From assembly GCA_020630875.1 (NCBI GenBank), contig JAHDIH010000006.1, positions 202,502-266,501 on the forward strand: a DNA stretch of 64,000 bases, written 5' to 3'. The translations under genes were made by a program, and so were the position numbers. A model generated the notes under the pieces. The model did not search any database. It was not told the origin of the DNA and saw only the letters and a list, made by a program, of their open reading frames with translations. Positions 31,516 to 40,557 of this stretch are shown one piece after another; the stretch's first letter is position 1, and each line of letters starts with the position of its first letter. The DNA is from Deltaproteobacteria bacterium. GTDB lineage: Bacteria > Myxococcota_A > Polyangia > Haliangiales > Haliangiaceae.

Positions 31516-34267
31516 TGCCGCGCTGCCAGCCAATTTCTTTCGCGAGTTGGCGGGCTATTTCGAGAGTGCCTTGCCTACCTACGTTTTCGGCCTCTCCGAG
31601 CATCAGTTTGGCCATGGTCCTTCGGTCGCCAAGCTCTGAGAATACTCGGTAGGCTCGATCACGGTACACTTTGGCTCTGTCCTCCACGTCATTGGTAGAA
31701 AAGATGCTAGCGAGAAGTTCGCACGAACGAGCAACGCCGCGTCTCGACTCAATTTTCTCTGCATGAGCGAGCGCTATCTGTGCCAGCTCTATGGCGCGTT
31801 GCGTTTCCATGCGTCTGTAGTATCTGTCTGACAGTCTTAGCGCCAATAGCCACAACATACTGGCCGGTTCACCCGCAGCAGCAATTCCGGTAACGGCCAA
31901 CTCCAGTTCTGCGGTCGCCGCGGTGGCGTCTCCATCTCGGTCTAATGCGGATGCCAGATCTATCGTTGCTGCACAGAGTAGCTCATTGTCGTTTAACTCT
32001 CGGGCTATTTCTATTGCTTCTCTTGCTTCCTTTGCTGCCAAAGAGCTGTGTCCTCGAGCTAAGTAGATTCCACTTTTGGCTCTTGCAACTTCTCCGCGTT
32101 GTTGCTTGGTTTCGACAAAGAAATTTGCTTCGTCAATTACACCATGGGCCAGTGATGGATGCCCCGAGAATCTAAATACGAATGCAAGTTTAATTGCGGC
32201 GCGAATAAATAAACTAGGGGCGTCATTGTCCCCCTGCGCCACCAGTCGTCTCGCGACGCGCATGGCATTGCTGAGAAGAATCGCGGCTCCCGGGTCATCA
32301 AAGCGATTGGCTGCTTCTTCACCGGCTTCCAGATATAAACTAAATGCATCTTGTAGTTGACCGGCACCTTCGGAATGCATCGCAAGCACGGAACTACTTG
32401 CATGCCCCGATAGCGCAGCCCAAGCCCGTCTATGGAAGTTGGCTCGCAATCGTTTAGGTATCGTATCTGCCGCAACTTTAGCAATCAGAGGCGAGAGAAT
32501 TAGTACTCCATCGATTTGTTGTTCAATGAGGCCTTCCCAGATTGCATCGTCTACCAGTGGAACGGATTCGATGTTGAGTGTCTTACTAATTAGATTGTTG
32601 CTTGCATAGCAACCATGAATGGACGCAGCTTGTAGAATTCTACGCGGAACTACCGGAAGTTGCTCAATTCGCGCAGACAAGATTCCTACAAGAGAGTCAG
32701 GGGCGGTCATCAGATGATTGCCCATGGAAAGCCAACCCGCTATTTGTTCTATCTTCTGGGGGTGTCCCTTGGTGAGATTCATTAGTTCTTGTGTTGGTAA
32801 CGTTACTCCACACAACTTCGTTAATAGCTCTGTTGCCGCTGCGTCGTCGAGTCCACGCAACTCGATCGACTTTGTTGTAGGTATTGCGTTTCTGCGCTCA
32901 GCGGTCACGATAAGTTTAAGTTTTTCTTCAGCATTGAATGCTGCAAGTTCCTCTACTATCAGCCTGCTGGGTTCGTCGAAAAGGTCGAGGTCCACAAAGA
33001 CAAGCGCTGAGTTGTCAAAACGTCTTTTTATCGATCTTAACAAACGAACAACCGCAGAGCTGCACTCTCGCTTGCGAACAGCAAGCTCCAACTCTGTATG
33101 TGGCGTTTCGAGTTCAAGAATGTCGGATAGTGGAAGGGCATCTCGAACGGGGAGACCAAGCTGCGTAAGCGCTTGTCGCAAGGACTCGAGTGAGCTTGTA
33201 TTGCTAATCCCCAAGAGTTGTTTACAAAGCCCAGCGATAGGAAGCCAAGGTCTCTTAGCCCCGGTGGCATCTGGTCCCGCGGAAAATACCGCAACTTTTC
33301 CCGTGGCTTGGGATTGGCATTGCCGCACTAGTCGTGACTTGCCTGCACCGGCTTGACCGCTGATCAATAGCGTTCCTGTTTGGTTTGAGTTAACAAACTC
33401 TAAAAGTGTCGCCAGTTCCTTTTCCCTGCCCACAAAGTTCTTCTCGGTCGCTTCGATAGCAATTCTTGTGGTGACTCTGCCGACTCTTGGTGGCGCCGCG
33501 GTACCACGTGCCGCTCGCATTGCAGGTCGTTCGCTGAGCATTCTGACTCCGCATGAGGAACAGAATTTTTGTGTCGAGGTGGCGGTAGCAGAACAAGCGG
33601 GACATATTTGCCCACCATCGGTTGCCGCTAGAATGATGCGTTTGAATTGCTCAGCGCCGATTTGGTCTCGCGTTGATGCTCGTTGGATCGTCTCGATAGC
33701 TTCGGTCAGTTCTTGGTCCAGCCCCTGAAGCGACGCCAATAGGTTGGCGACCGCCGCGACGTCATCGGCATGGGACTTGCTGTCCGCTTGAGATTGCATG
33801 TCGTCAAAGTTGGCGAGTTTGACAAACGTCGCTTCTCCTTCTGGAGTTTGCGTTGAGTAGATGACTGCCTCACTAACTCCTCCATGAACAATCCCTTTCG
33901 CATGGGCTTCTCCCAACGCAGAAAGAACGCCAACAGCGATGCTAAGCGCAATTTTCGGTTCCTTGGGCAAACCCAAAGTTCCAATGGGGTGTTCACAAAC
34001 TAGGAAATAGACCCCGTTGGGTTCGTCGAATCCAAACTCTAGGGTACTAGCGATATTGGGGTGATTCAACGAAGAGACTTGCAGTACTCTAGCTCGATAA
34101 GCGTTCAGTCTAGCTGGGGTAGTCTGACTTATCACCTTTACCGAAACGTAACGATTTAGTTCGACTTGAAGTGCCTTAAACTGCTGGTAATATTCATTTT
34201 CGAATACTAAAGACTCAAGCGAATAACGACCGTCCAATACGGTGCCTAGAAGCGAATTTACGACCAT
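31502..34267 (-). CDS. Protein-pseudokinase - zinc ribbon - AAA ATPase - TPR regulator
   Basis: A 921-residue cytosolic protein. Residues 1-220 have a protein-kinase fold with VSVKV (Lys44) and SSLNHPNIA, but the catalytic loop reads VHGGVSEAV (HGG in place of HRD, about 128-130) and the DFG site reads ANFDD (152-156), so phosphotransfer is unlikely. Residues 222-240 are a double zinc ribbon (CPACSATATSTQKFCSSCG). The NFVGREKELATLLEF region and P-loop GQAGAGKS (304-311) begin an AAA/STAND-type ATPase, and the last 330 residues are helical TPR-like repeats (AARYLARG-type, ARELNDNELLCAATIDLASA). Such kinase-ATPase chains are typical of myxobacterial regulators. Overlaps the M20 gene by 14 bases. 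Confidence 0.78.
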   Translation of the reverse strand: MVVNSLLGTVLDGRYSLESLVFENEYYQQFKALQVELNRYVSVKVISQTTPARLNAYRARVLQVSSLNHPNIASTLEFGFDEPNGVYFLVCEHPIGTLGLPKEPKIALSIAVGVLSALGEAHAKGIVHGGVSEAVIYSTQTPEGEATFVKLANFDDMQSQADSKSHADDVAAVANLLASLQGLDQELTEAIETIQRASTRDQIGAEQFKRIILAATDGGQICPACSATATSTQKFCSSCGVRMLSERPAMRAARGTAAPPRVGRVTTRIAIEATEKNFVGREKELATLLEFVNSNQTGTLLISGQAGAGKSRLVRQCQSQATGKVAVFSAGPDATGAKRPWLPIAGLCKQLLGISNTSSLESLRQALTQLGLPVRDALPLSDILELETPHTELELAVRKRECSSAVVRLLRSIKRRFDNSALVFVDLDLFDEPSRLIVEELAAFNAEEKLKLIVTAERRNAIPTTKSIELRGLDDAAATELLTKLCGVTLPTQELMNLTKGHPQKIEQIAGWLSMGNHLMTAPDSLVGILSARIEQLPVVPRRILQAASIHGCYASNNLISKTLNIESVPLVDDAIWEGLIEQQIDGVLILSPLIAKVAADTIPKRLRANFHRRAWAALSGHASSSVLAMHSEGAGQLQDAFSLYLEAGEEAANRFDDPGAAILLSNAMRVARRLVAQGDNDAPSLFIRAAIKLAFVFRFSGHPSLAHGVIDEANFFVETKQQRGEVARAKSGIYLARGHSSLAAKEAREAIEIARELNDNELLCAATIDLASALDRDGDATAATAELELAVTGIAAAGEPASMLWLLALRLSDRYYRRMETQRAIELAQIALAHAEKIESRRGVARSCELLASIFSTNDVEDRAKVYRDRAYRVFSELGDRRTMAKLMLGEAENVGRQGTLEIARQLAKEIGWQRGIKAR

Positions 34268-34352
34268 CCTGCACCTACTATTGTAAACGAAAACAAGTCG
34301 TTATTGGTAAGTATTCCGTTTTCAAACCAACAAGAAAGTAACCACATGTGTC

Positions 34353-34928
34353 ATGCTCTCGTACATGTCATCGGCCGCCGAAAGAAATCTAGAGCCAATC
34401 GCAGAGCAGCTCAAACCGTTCTTGGTCGATGGAATTAGTGTGCTAGAGATCGCATCGGGGAGTCTCTATCATGCAAAACGACTGAGTGAGCGTTTTGGCA
34501 ACGTCACTTGGCAGCCAAGTGACAAAGTATTGTCTCAACAAAAAGTTTTTTTGAGCAATCTTTTGCCAGTCATTGAGCTCGATGTGAACGGTGATTGGCC
34601 TAGTGAACGTTGGGATTTGATTGTCTGCATCAACATGCTTCATATCTCGCCTTGGCATTCTACTCAGTCACTTTTCAAAAATGTCGCAAGCCGACTCCAG
34701 TTAAATGGGAAGCTGTTTTTGTACGGTCCCTTTATAGAGGATGACGTCACAACCGCCGAGAGCAATCTGACCTTTGATAGATGGCTCAAAGACAGAGATC
34801 CAAGCTATGGGCTAAGGCATCTAAACGATCTGGATCGACTCGGTCTTCAAAATGGCTTAACTCGTATTAAGCGAGTAGCGATGCCTGCAAACAATTTATC
34901 TTTAGTGTACGAACGTCAAGGCCAGTAG
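34353..34928 (+). CDS. DUF938 family SAM-dependent methyltransferase-like protein
   Basis: A 191-residue Rossmann-fold protein: SSAAERNLEPIAEQLKPFL, ISVLEIASGSLYHAKRLS (SAM-binding loop; the usual GTG is replaced by GSL), ELDVNGDWP, DLIVCINMLHISPW, and LNGKLFLYGPFIED. This matches DUF938. Function is unknown; the altered loop after EIASG may affect SAM binding. An alternative start four residues in is possible. It ends 13 bases inside the convergent MBL gene. Confidence 0.8.
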   Translation: MLSYMSSAAERNLEPIAEQLKPFLVDGISVLEIASGSLYHAKRLSERFGNVTWQPSDKVLSQQKVFLSNLLPVIELDVNGDWPSERWDLIVCINMLHISPWHSTQSLFKNVASRLQLNGKLFLYGPFIEDDVTTAESNLTFDRWLKDRDPSYGLRHLNDLDRLGLQNGLTRIKRVAMPANNLSLVYERQGQ

Positions 34929-35761
34929 TTCTTACTTGGCAAGAATGGGGTGACGATCGCTTTGAGACTGTCGGGTAGCTTTTTCTGAAGAATATCTCTC
35001 ACGTTGTTGGGACTGTAGAGCTGACTAAAGTGCATAAGATGCAACTTTTCGTTCTTAAAGTAGTCTTGATGTTGGATGAGCTCGTCGAGATGAATGTGAC
35101 AACCTCTTCTTGAGTCTTCTAAACTCTTTTTTTCATCAAGGAACGTACATTCCAAAATCAAATTTTGGACCGTTGCGAGCTCGGGATTCTTTTCTAACAC
35201 CGAAATAAGGGTATCAGTCGCGTAAGCCAGCTCATGCCGTTCTTTTGTTTCGAATAGATCTTTGCCAGCATCCTTCAACGCTTTGATCTCTCGCCCTGGG
35301 AGCCCATGAAAATTTGGCTTTAGCTTTTGCACCCTAGAGAAGAACAAATACCCAAGCGATGGTACAGGATGAAAGGTCCTGAAGCATTTTACGTAGCGAT
35401 TCCCTCCGAGTGAGATCTCGGCACCAGGTCCCACTGGTATCAAGTTACAATCCATCGGGTAGCGCTGCATTTTTTCCCATACCAACAAAACTTCTTTAAC
35501 CGTATCGGCGATCTCTTCCGGGAGGTAGATGTTTAGTTTCGCTTGTCCATGAAGTGCGCGCATGCCTAGTAGGGCGGGTAAGGCGCCAGAGTGGTCGGTG
35601 TGGCCGTGGCTCAAAAACAAGTGTTTCGCACCCACAGAACTACGCAGTGAGTAGCCCACATCCAAAAGAACTTTTAGTTCAGGGATGTGCAGTGACGTAT
35701 AAATTCCCCCAAGCGATGCGCCTTCTATCGTAAAAGGCGCGGCGTCTTGCGCTTGAAACAT
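34916..35761 (-). CDS. RNase Z-like MBL-fold hydrolase
   Basis: A 281-residue metallo-beta-lactamase-fold protein with SHGHTDHSG (51-59) as the metal-binding motif, LLDVGYSLRS, LTILECT-like NLILECTFLDEK with a late Asp/Glu site, HIHLDELIQH, and HFSQLYSPNNVRDIL for the final His. The layout matches RNase Z-like proteins more than lactonases. Whether it matures tRNA 3' ends is not shown. The start abuts the upstream lipoprotein stop (TAATG), so they are coupled. Confidence 0.75.
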   Translation of the reverse strand: MFQAQDAAPFTIEGASLGGIYTSLHIPELKVLLDVGYSLRSSVGAKHLFLSHGHTDHSGALPALLGMRALHGQAKLNIYLPEEIADTVKEVLLVWEKMQRYPMDCNLIPVGPGAEISLGGNRYVKCFRTFHPVPSLGYLFFSRVQKLKPNFHGLPGREIKALKDAGKDLFETKERHELAYATDTLISVLEKNPELATVQNLILECTFLDEKKSLEDSRRGCHIHLDELIQHQDYFKNEKLHLMHFSQLYSPNNVRDILQKKLPDSLKAIVTPFLPSKNYWP

Positions 35762-36432
35762 TAGTTGGGCGTCATCTCTATTTCATCCCAAGTGATTCCA
35801 CCCTGACCGTCACGGAGAACTATGATTAGTCGACCTTGTACGCTTTGTTCTGGAAGCAGAATTTCTGTGGGGTTTGACTGATAAAGTGAAATCTCACCAG
35901 CAGATGTGTACCATGCAAATGCGGCATCATCTGTCAGAGGATTTGCGGTGGTAATTTCCAACTCGGAAGTTTTGCCCGGCGTATAGGACCAGCCTGCGGT
36001 CACGTCAACTCCATCTGCTAACACTGACGTAATCGTAGGGTTGCTAATCTGTCCTAGCGATGAGATTCCTACGAACTTGACTGCATTAAGTGTTCCTGTT
36101 GCGGTAGTGACGGTTGCTTCCACAGCAGCAACCGTTGGTTCTTCGTCGATTGTTGCGGGAGCTTGATAATCCACCGTGCCATCTGGTCGTTCGATAATAG
36201 AGCCAATAGTGGGGGTACCTTGCACAACGGGGACAAGCTCCCAAGAAATCGAAGTCGGTTGCTCTATTCCGGTGGGCCCAGCGACAACGACGTTGACGTT
36301 TGTCATGTCGCCTGGAGCTATCGATGCAGGGTTGGCCTGCATCGCAATCACCTGATGCTTGGGGAGATTGGATGGGTTCTGAAAATCTTCGCAGCCAAGA
36401 AGCAATACAGCAAATGGAACTAACTTCAACAC
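35761..36432 (-). CDS. Hypothetical lipoprotein with Ig-like segments
   Basis: A 223-residue lipoprotein starting at a GTG that gives signal MLKLVPFAVLLLGCEDFQN (lipobox LLGC). The open frame extends 36 residues upstream, but those residues look random and overlap the divergent hydrolase start region. The mature part is beta-rich and acidic, with two Ig-like or invasin-like segments (ANPASIAPGDMTNVNVVV, ISWELVPVVQGTPTIGSI, TVDYQAPATIDEEPTV). Likely outer-membrane facing. It is coupled to the MBL hydrolase gene downstream. Confidence 0.6.
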   Translation of the reverse strand: MLKLVPFAVLLLGCEDFQNPSNLPKHQVIAMQANPASIAPGDMTNVNVVVAGPTGIEQPTSISWELVPVVQGTPTIGSIIERPDGTVDYQAPATIDEEPTVAAVEATVTTATGTLNAVKFVGISSLGQISNPTITSVLADGVDVTAGWSYTPGKTSELEITTANPLTDDAAFAWYTSAGEISLYQSNPTEILLPEQSVQGRLIIVLRDGQGGITWDEIEMTPN

Positions 36433-36520
36433 AGCGTGAGTATGTAAGAAACTTGGCCCGAAATCATTTGAGGAGTGCAAAAAGAAGTGATTTTTGTGAA
36501 GAATTTGGTCATATTCACCC

Positions 36521-37323
36521 ATGGTTTTCGCACGGAGCAATGGTTGCCGAATACACTACAAAGATTCTGGTGGCGACTTGCCCCCGTTGCTGTTGGTTAG
36601 AGGGTTAACTCGCTCTGGTAGGTATTGGGATGATATCGAAAGTGGACTTAACGAACACTTTCGGACTTTGATCGTCGACAATCGTGGAACGGGGTTATCT
36701 GATAAGCCAAAGCGAGGGTACTCTACCAAATTGATGGCTATGGATCTTTTGAGCGTACTCGATCACTCGGGAATTTCCAAGGCGAGTCTATTTGGGATCA
36801 GTCTTGGGGGATGATCGCTCAACAATTTGCGCTGCATCATTCCATGCGTTTGGAGCGATTGGTACTTGGTTGTACGACCGATAAAGTCTTTTCGTCTGGT
36901 GTGATCAAGCCTGGCTCATTTGGAAAAATGATCGTTGCTGGCTTGCTGGGGCCAAGGCGTGGAATGCCATTAATCGCAACCCGTTTACTTGATCCCAAGA
37001 CTGTGAAAGAACAACCTGAGATTGTCCAGCGTTGGGTTGAAATAGAAGAAGAGGAACGTAATCCTACTGTCGCAAAGCTGGGGCAAGTGGTGGCTGGCGT
37101 GCGTCACAATGTTGCTCGTAAGGTAGCCGCTATCACTGCACCTACTTTGGTAATTACAGGGGATGTAGATCGAGTGATCGACAGTCGATCCTCTTTTCGG
37201 TTGGCCAGAAAAATACCAAACGCCAAACTTGTGGTAGTTTCTGGTGCTGGACATAACTTTACAACCGATAAGCCTGAGGAGTCTTTAAAGCATGTTGTGT
37301 CGTTCTTGAAAGGGAAATTATGA
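36521..37323 (+). pseudogene. Alpha/beta hydrolase interrupted by a one-base frameshift
   Basis: Two adjacent frames make one alpha/beta-hydrolase of about 268 residues. The first frame gives SNGCRIHYKDSGG, LLLVRGLTRSGRYWDD, LIVDNRGTGLSDKP and the nucleophile elbow SLFGISLGG, then stops. The second continues MIAQQFALHHSMRLERLVLG, APTLVITGDVDRVID (catalytic acid) and VVSGAGHNF (catalytic His). One base is missing in a run of five G (36806-36810); six G would join the frames. A ribosomal -1 slip on GGGGGA would also join them exactly, and the second frame could start on the ATG of ATGA. Sequencing error, a true mutation and frameshifting remain open. The stop overlaps the next start by four bases. 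Confidence 0.75.
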
Positions 37324-37748
37324 GATTAATACTAATTTTTTTCGCAGTTGCAGCTTGCTCAAATACCAATACTAAAAACGTCACGGCTCCAGAAACTCCT
37401 AAGACAGAGGAGGTCGTTTCTCCAGTCGACGCGACTCCTGAGAAACAGTGCGAACAAAACAGCTGTGAGCTCGATCCCGCTGGACAATATTCTCTTTGCT
37501 TGGAATCTATGGAAGGGCAATGCTTCCACTATGGCGCTTCTTGTTTACCCCAAGAGAGGTGCCTGTACGATAACGGTACTTCGAGTTATAAGGAATGCCA
37601 ACGTGCGCAAGATGGTCGTTGCACTTGGGGACAAACCTGCAAGCCCAAGAACCAGTGCTTGTTCGATTTCACTAGAACAAGACATCGCAAGTGCAAAAGT
37701 TTTTCTTCTGGCAAGTGCGTCTCGTTTGGAGATTTGTGCGCCCCGTGA
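37320..37748 (+). CDS. Cys-repeat lipoprotein
   Basis: A 142-residue lipoprotein with signal MRLILIFFAVAACSN and a Thr/Pro/Glu linker. The mature part has three tandem modules of about 33 residues with spacing C-x7-C-x5/6-C-x5-C-x11 (CLESMEGQC, CQRAQDGRC, CKSFSSGKC begin the modules; the last is truncated). The pattern suggests small disulfide-knotted domains; no family is recognised. It overlaps the stop of the frameshifted hydrolase by four bases. Confidence 0.6.
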   Translation: MRLILIFFAVAACSNTNTKNVTAPETPKTEEVVSPVDATPEKQCEQNSCELDPAGQYSLCLESMEGQCFHYGASCLPQERCLYDNGTSSYKECQRAQDGRCTWGQTCKPKNQCLFDFTRTRHRKCKSFSSGKCVSFGDLCAP

Positions 37749-37817
37749 ATTAGCGACGCAGCAAAGTCGCAAAGTACTTCGGAACGTTTTACAGGGGACT
37801 CACTTTACTTTGCTTGA

Positions 37818-40076
37818 TTATTCTTCCTTTTGAGCATCGCGTGGTTCGTACTCACAGAACAGTTCATCATCTTTAACGGTGACGGTCACAACGCCACCGT
37901 TGACAAGCGAGCCAAAAAGAAGCTCGTTGGCAATTGGCGCCTTAACTTTTTGCTGAATGAGTCGTTGCATCGGCCGAGCCCCCATGGCGACGTCGTAGCC
38001 GTGCTCCCCAAGCCATTCACGGGCCTCTTGGGTGACATTTAGCTCTACGTGTTTTTCTTGCAACTGACCATCCACTTCATCCACAAACTTTGTAACAACA
38101 CGTTGAATAACTTCTGGCTGCAGCGCACCAAACAGAATCATGGCATCAAGCCTGTTTCTAAACTCAGGCGTAAACAATCTGTCTAAGGCCCGTTTTCCAT
38201 CAGATGCGTCGCCTCTTGTGTCGCCAAATCCAATTGAGCTTGCTGCCATTTCCCTACTTCCGGCGTTACTCGTCATAATAAGAATGACGTTGCGGAAGTC
38301 TGCTTTACGTCCGTTGTTATCGGTAAGCGTTGCATGGTCCATCACCTGCAAGAGAATATTGAAGATGTCAGGGTGAGCTTTTTCGATTTCATCTAGAAGC
38401 ACTACAGAATAGGGGTGCTTGTTTACTGCATCCGTCAGTTGGCCACCTTGGTCGTAGCCCACGTAGCCCGGAGGAGCTCCTATGAGGCGAGACACCGTGT
38501 GCTTTTCCATGTATTCAGACATGTCGTATCGAAGAAATTCGATGCCCAACGAGGCGGCTAGTTGTTTTGCTAATTCCGTTTTTCCAACACCAGTAGGCCC
38601 GGCAAAGAGGAAATTGCCTGTGGGCTTATCCGGATGACCAAGTCCTGAGCGTGAAAGTTTGATAGCGGTGACAACTTTTTCGATTGCTTCGTCTTGGCCG
38701 TATACCAAACGTTTAAGTTCGTCTTCCATGTTCTCCAGACGGTCACGGTCATCGGTGCTGACCGTCCTCGGAGGAATTCGTGCCATGCGACTTACGACTT
38801 GTTCAATGAGCTCTGGCCTGATCGCATCAGGTTTTTCCTCATCTTCCATCAGTTTCACAAGTGCGCCTGCTTCGTCAATGACATCAATGGCTTTGTCCGG
38901 AAGGTGCAGATCGTTAATATGCCGAGCGGAAAGTTCCACCGCGGCTTCTAGTGCTGCGTCTGTGTAAACGACGTCATGATGATCTTCGTACTTGGACTTA
39001 AGTCCTTTGAGGATTTCTATCGCTTCAGAAACCGTAGGCTCCACTACATCGATTCGTTGAAACCTTCTGTCGAGCGCGCGATCTTTCTGAAAGGCTTGCC
39101 TATATTCTTTAAACGTGGTGCTGCCAATGCATCGAAGTGCACCTGAAGCCAGCGGCGGCTTCAAAATGTTCGCGGCATCCATTGTGCCGCCAGAGGTGGC
39201 GCCGGCGCCAACGATATTGTGAATCTCATCGATAAAGAGCACGCAATTGTCCGCTTTCTCGATTTCTTTGAGTACGGCTTTGAGGCGTTCCTCAAAATCT
39301 CCGCGATAGCGCGTTCCAGCAAGTACCGCCGTCATGTCCAGGGACAACACTTTGGTTCCTAAAAGAGGCTTGGGGACTTCTCCATTATGAACTCGTAGAG
39401 CCAGGCCTTCGGCTAAGGCTGTTTTACCTACGCCAGGCTCCCCAACATACAGAGGATTGTTTTTTCTCCTCCTGCACAAAATCTGTACGGTTCGTTCGAT
39501 CTCTTTATCGCGCCCAATTAGCGGGTCGATTTTTCCAGCGGCAGCTTTTTCTGAAAGGTCAATGCAGTAGTCTGCAAGAGGGTTCGAGCTATGCTCTGCT
39601 TCTTCTTCTACTCCACCAACTCTGCGAATGGGACCAGCTTGTTCTATTTTTGAGATGCCGTGACTGATAAAGTTAATTACGTCAAATCGAGTGATACCTT
39701 GTTTTTCCAGAATGTATACCGCATGAGACTCAGCTTCTCGGTACATGGACGCAATCATGTTCCCAGAAGTAAGTACTGAGCGACCCGACCCTTGCACGTG
39801 CATCGCAGCTCGCTGAAGTACCCGTTGAAAACTAAGGGTCTGTTCTGGTCCCACTTCCACGTCATCTGGAACAATTTCCATGTTGTCGTCTAAAAATTCT
39901 TCGATCTCTAGCTCGATTGCCGCAGGATCGCCGCCGCAATGTCTAATTACTTCCAACGCGGACTCGTCTTTGAGCATTGACAGCAGTAAGTGCTCAAGCG
40001 TGAGGTACTCGTGACGTCGCTCACGAACGTCGTCAACGGCTCGTTTTAAAGTATCTTGTAATTCTGGACTTAACAT
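37818..40076 (-). CDS. clpA: ATP-dependent Clp protease ATPase subunit ClpA
   Basis: A 752-residue class 1 Hsp100 unfoldase: an N-terminal Clp-N domain (EHLLLSMLKDESALEV), first AAA domain with GEPGVGKTALAEG and FIDEIHNIVGAGA, second AAA domain with GPTGVGKTELAKQ and VLLDEIEKAHPDIF, and the C-terminal ClpB_D2-small domain. A ClpP-docking IGF-type loop is visible (ASSIGFGDTRGD). It unfolds substrates selected by ClpS or directly and feeds them to ClpP. It lies 4 bases after clpS, with GGAGTAACCTT before its ATG. ClpP is not in the window. Confidence 0.96.
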   Translation of the reverse strand: MLSPELQDTLKRAVDDVRERRHEYLTLEHLLLSMLKDESALEVIRHCGGDPAAIELEIEEFLDDNMEIVPDDVEVGPEQTLSFQRVLQRAAMHVQGSGRSVLTSGNMIASMYREAESHAVYILEKQGITRFDVINFISHGISKIEQAGPIRRVGGVEEEAEHSSNPLADYCIDLSEKAAAGKIDPLIGRDKEIERTVQILCRRRKNNPLYVGEPGVGKTALAEGLALRVHNGEVPKPLLGTKVLSLDMTAVLAGTRYRGDFEERLKAVLKEIEKADNCVLFIDEIHNIVGAGATSGGTMDAANILKPPLASGALRCIGSTTFKEYRQAFQKDRALDRRFQRIDVVEPTVSEAIEILKGLKSKYEDHHDVVYTDAALEAAVELSARHINDLHLPDKAIDVIDEAGALVKLMEDEEKPDAIRPELIEQVVSRMARIPPRTVSTDDRDRLENMEDELKRLVYGQDEAIEKVVTAIKLSRSGLGHPDKPTGNFLFAGPTGVGKTELAKQLAASLGIEFLRYDMSEYMEKHTVSRLIGAPPGYVGYDQGGQLTDAVNKHPYSVVLLDEIEKAHPDIFNILLQVMDHATLTDNNGRKADFRNVILIMTSNAGSREMAASSIGFGDTRGDASDGKRALDRLFTPEFRNRLDAMILFGALQPEVIQRVVTKFVDEVDGQLQEKHVELNVTQEAREWLGEHGYDVAMGARPMQRLIQQKVKAPIANELLFGSLVNGGVVTVTVKDDELFCEYEPRDAQKEE

Positions 40077-40080
40077 AAGG

Positions 40081-40413
40081 TTACTCCGCTGGCTCTACTG
40101 AGCACTGCAATGGAAATTCGTTAGCTTGCGCGAGCGAGACGGTTTTTTCTGCTTTTGTCTCAGCAATTTCTCGGGTGTAGATTCCGGCTACACCAACACC
40201 GCCGTTGTGGACGTGCATCATTATCGCGACGGCATCGCTGTCACTCTTTAGAAAAACCGTCCGCAGAATCATAACTACAAAATCACGAGTGGTGTAGTCG
40301 TCGTTGTGCAATAGAACTTTGTACATCGGCGGTTTCTTCGTTTTCGTGCGTTCTTTTAACGCAAGTCCACGCTCATTGTCGCGGCTTGGCTTTTTGGGTT
40401 CATTCTCGGACAT
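40081..40413 (-). CDS. clpS: ClpS adaptor
   Basis: A 110-residue ClpA adaptor for N-end-rule substrates: KKPPMYKVLLHNDDYTTRDF (the N-degron pocket), VVMILRTVF, IMMHVHNGGVGVAGIYTREI and AETKAEKTVSLAQ. The frame is open for 34 more residues upstream, but those are not ClpS sequence, so the Met of MSENEPKK is used. It is directly upstream of clpA, as in most proteobacteria. Confidence 0.95.
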   Translation of the reverse strand: MSENEPKKPSRDNERGLALKERTKTKKPPMYKVLLHNDDYTTRDFVVMILRTVFLKSDSDAVAIMMHVHNGGVGVAGIYTREIAETKAEKTVSLAQANEFPLQCSVEPAE

Positions 40414-40557
40414 CGCTGGTATTGTAGTGCAGTCGGGGGCAAATCCCCAGTTGTCTGCCTTCCAAGGTGGACACGATTTGCAGGTTGGCAAGGCATGAAC
40501 GAAATTTCGATGCATCTAGTCAGAGCGCAAGCTCGATAAAGTGGGTAATGTCGTCGC

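Noticed and set aside
32718..33356. A 212-residue plus-strand frame.
   Set aside because: Antisense to the pseudokinase-ATPase gene; Ser/Ala-rich shadow with no start context.
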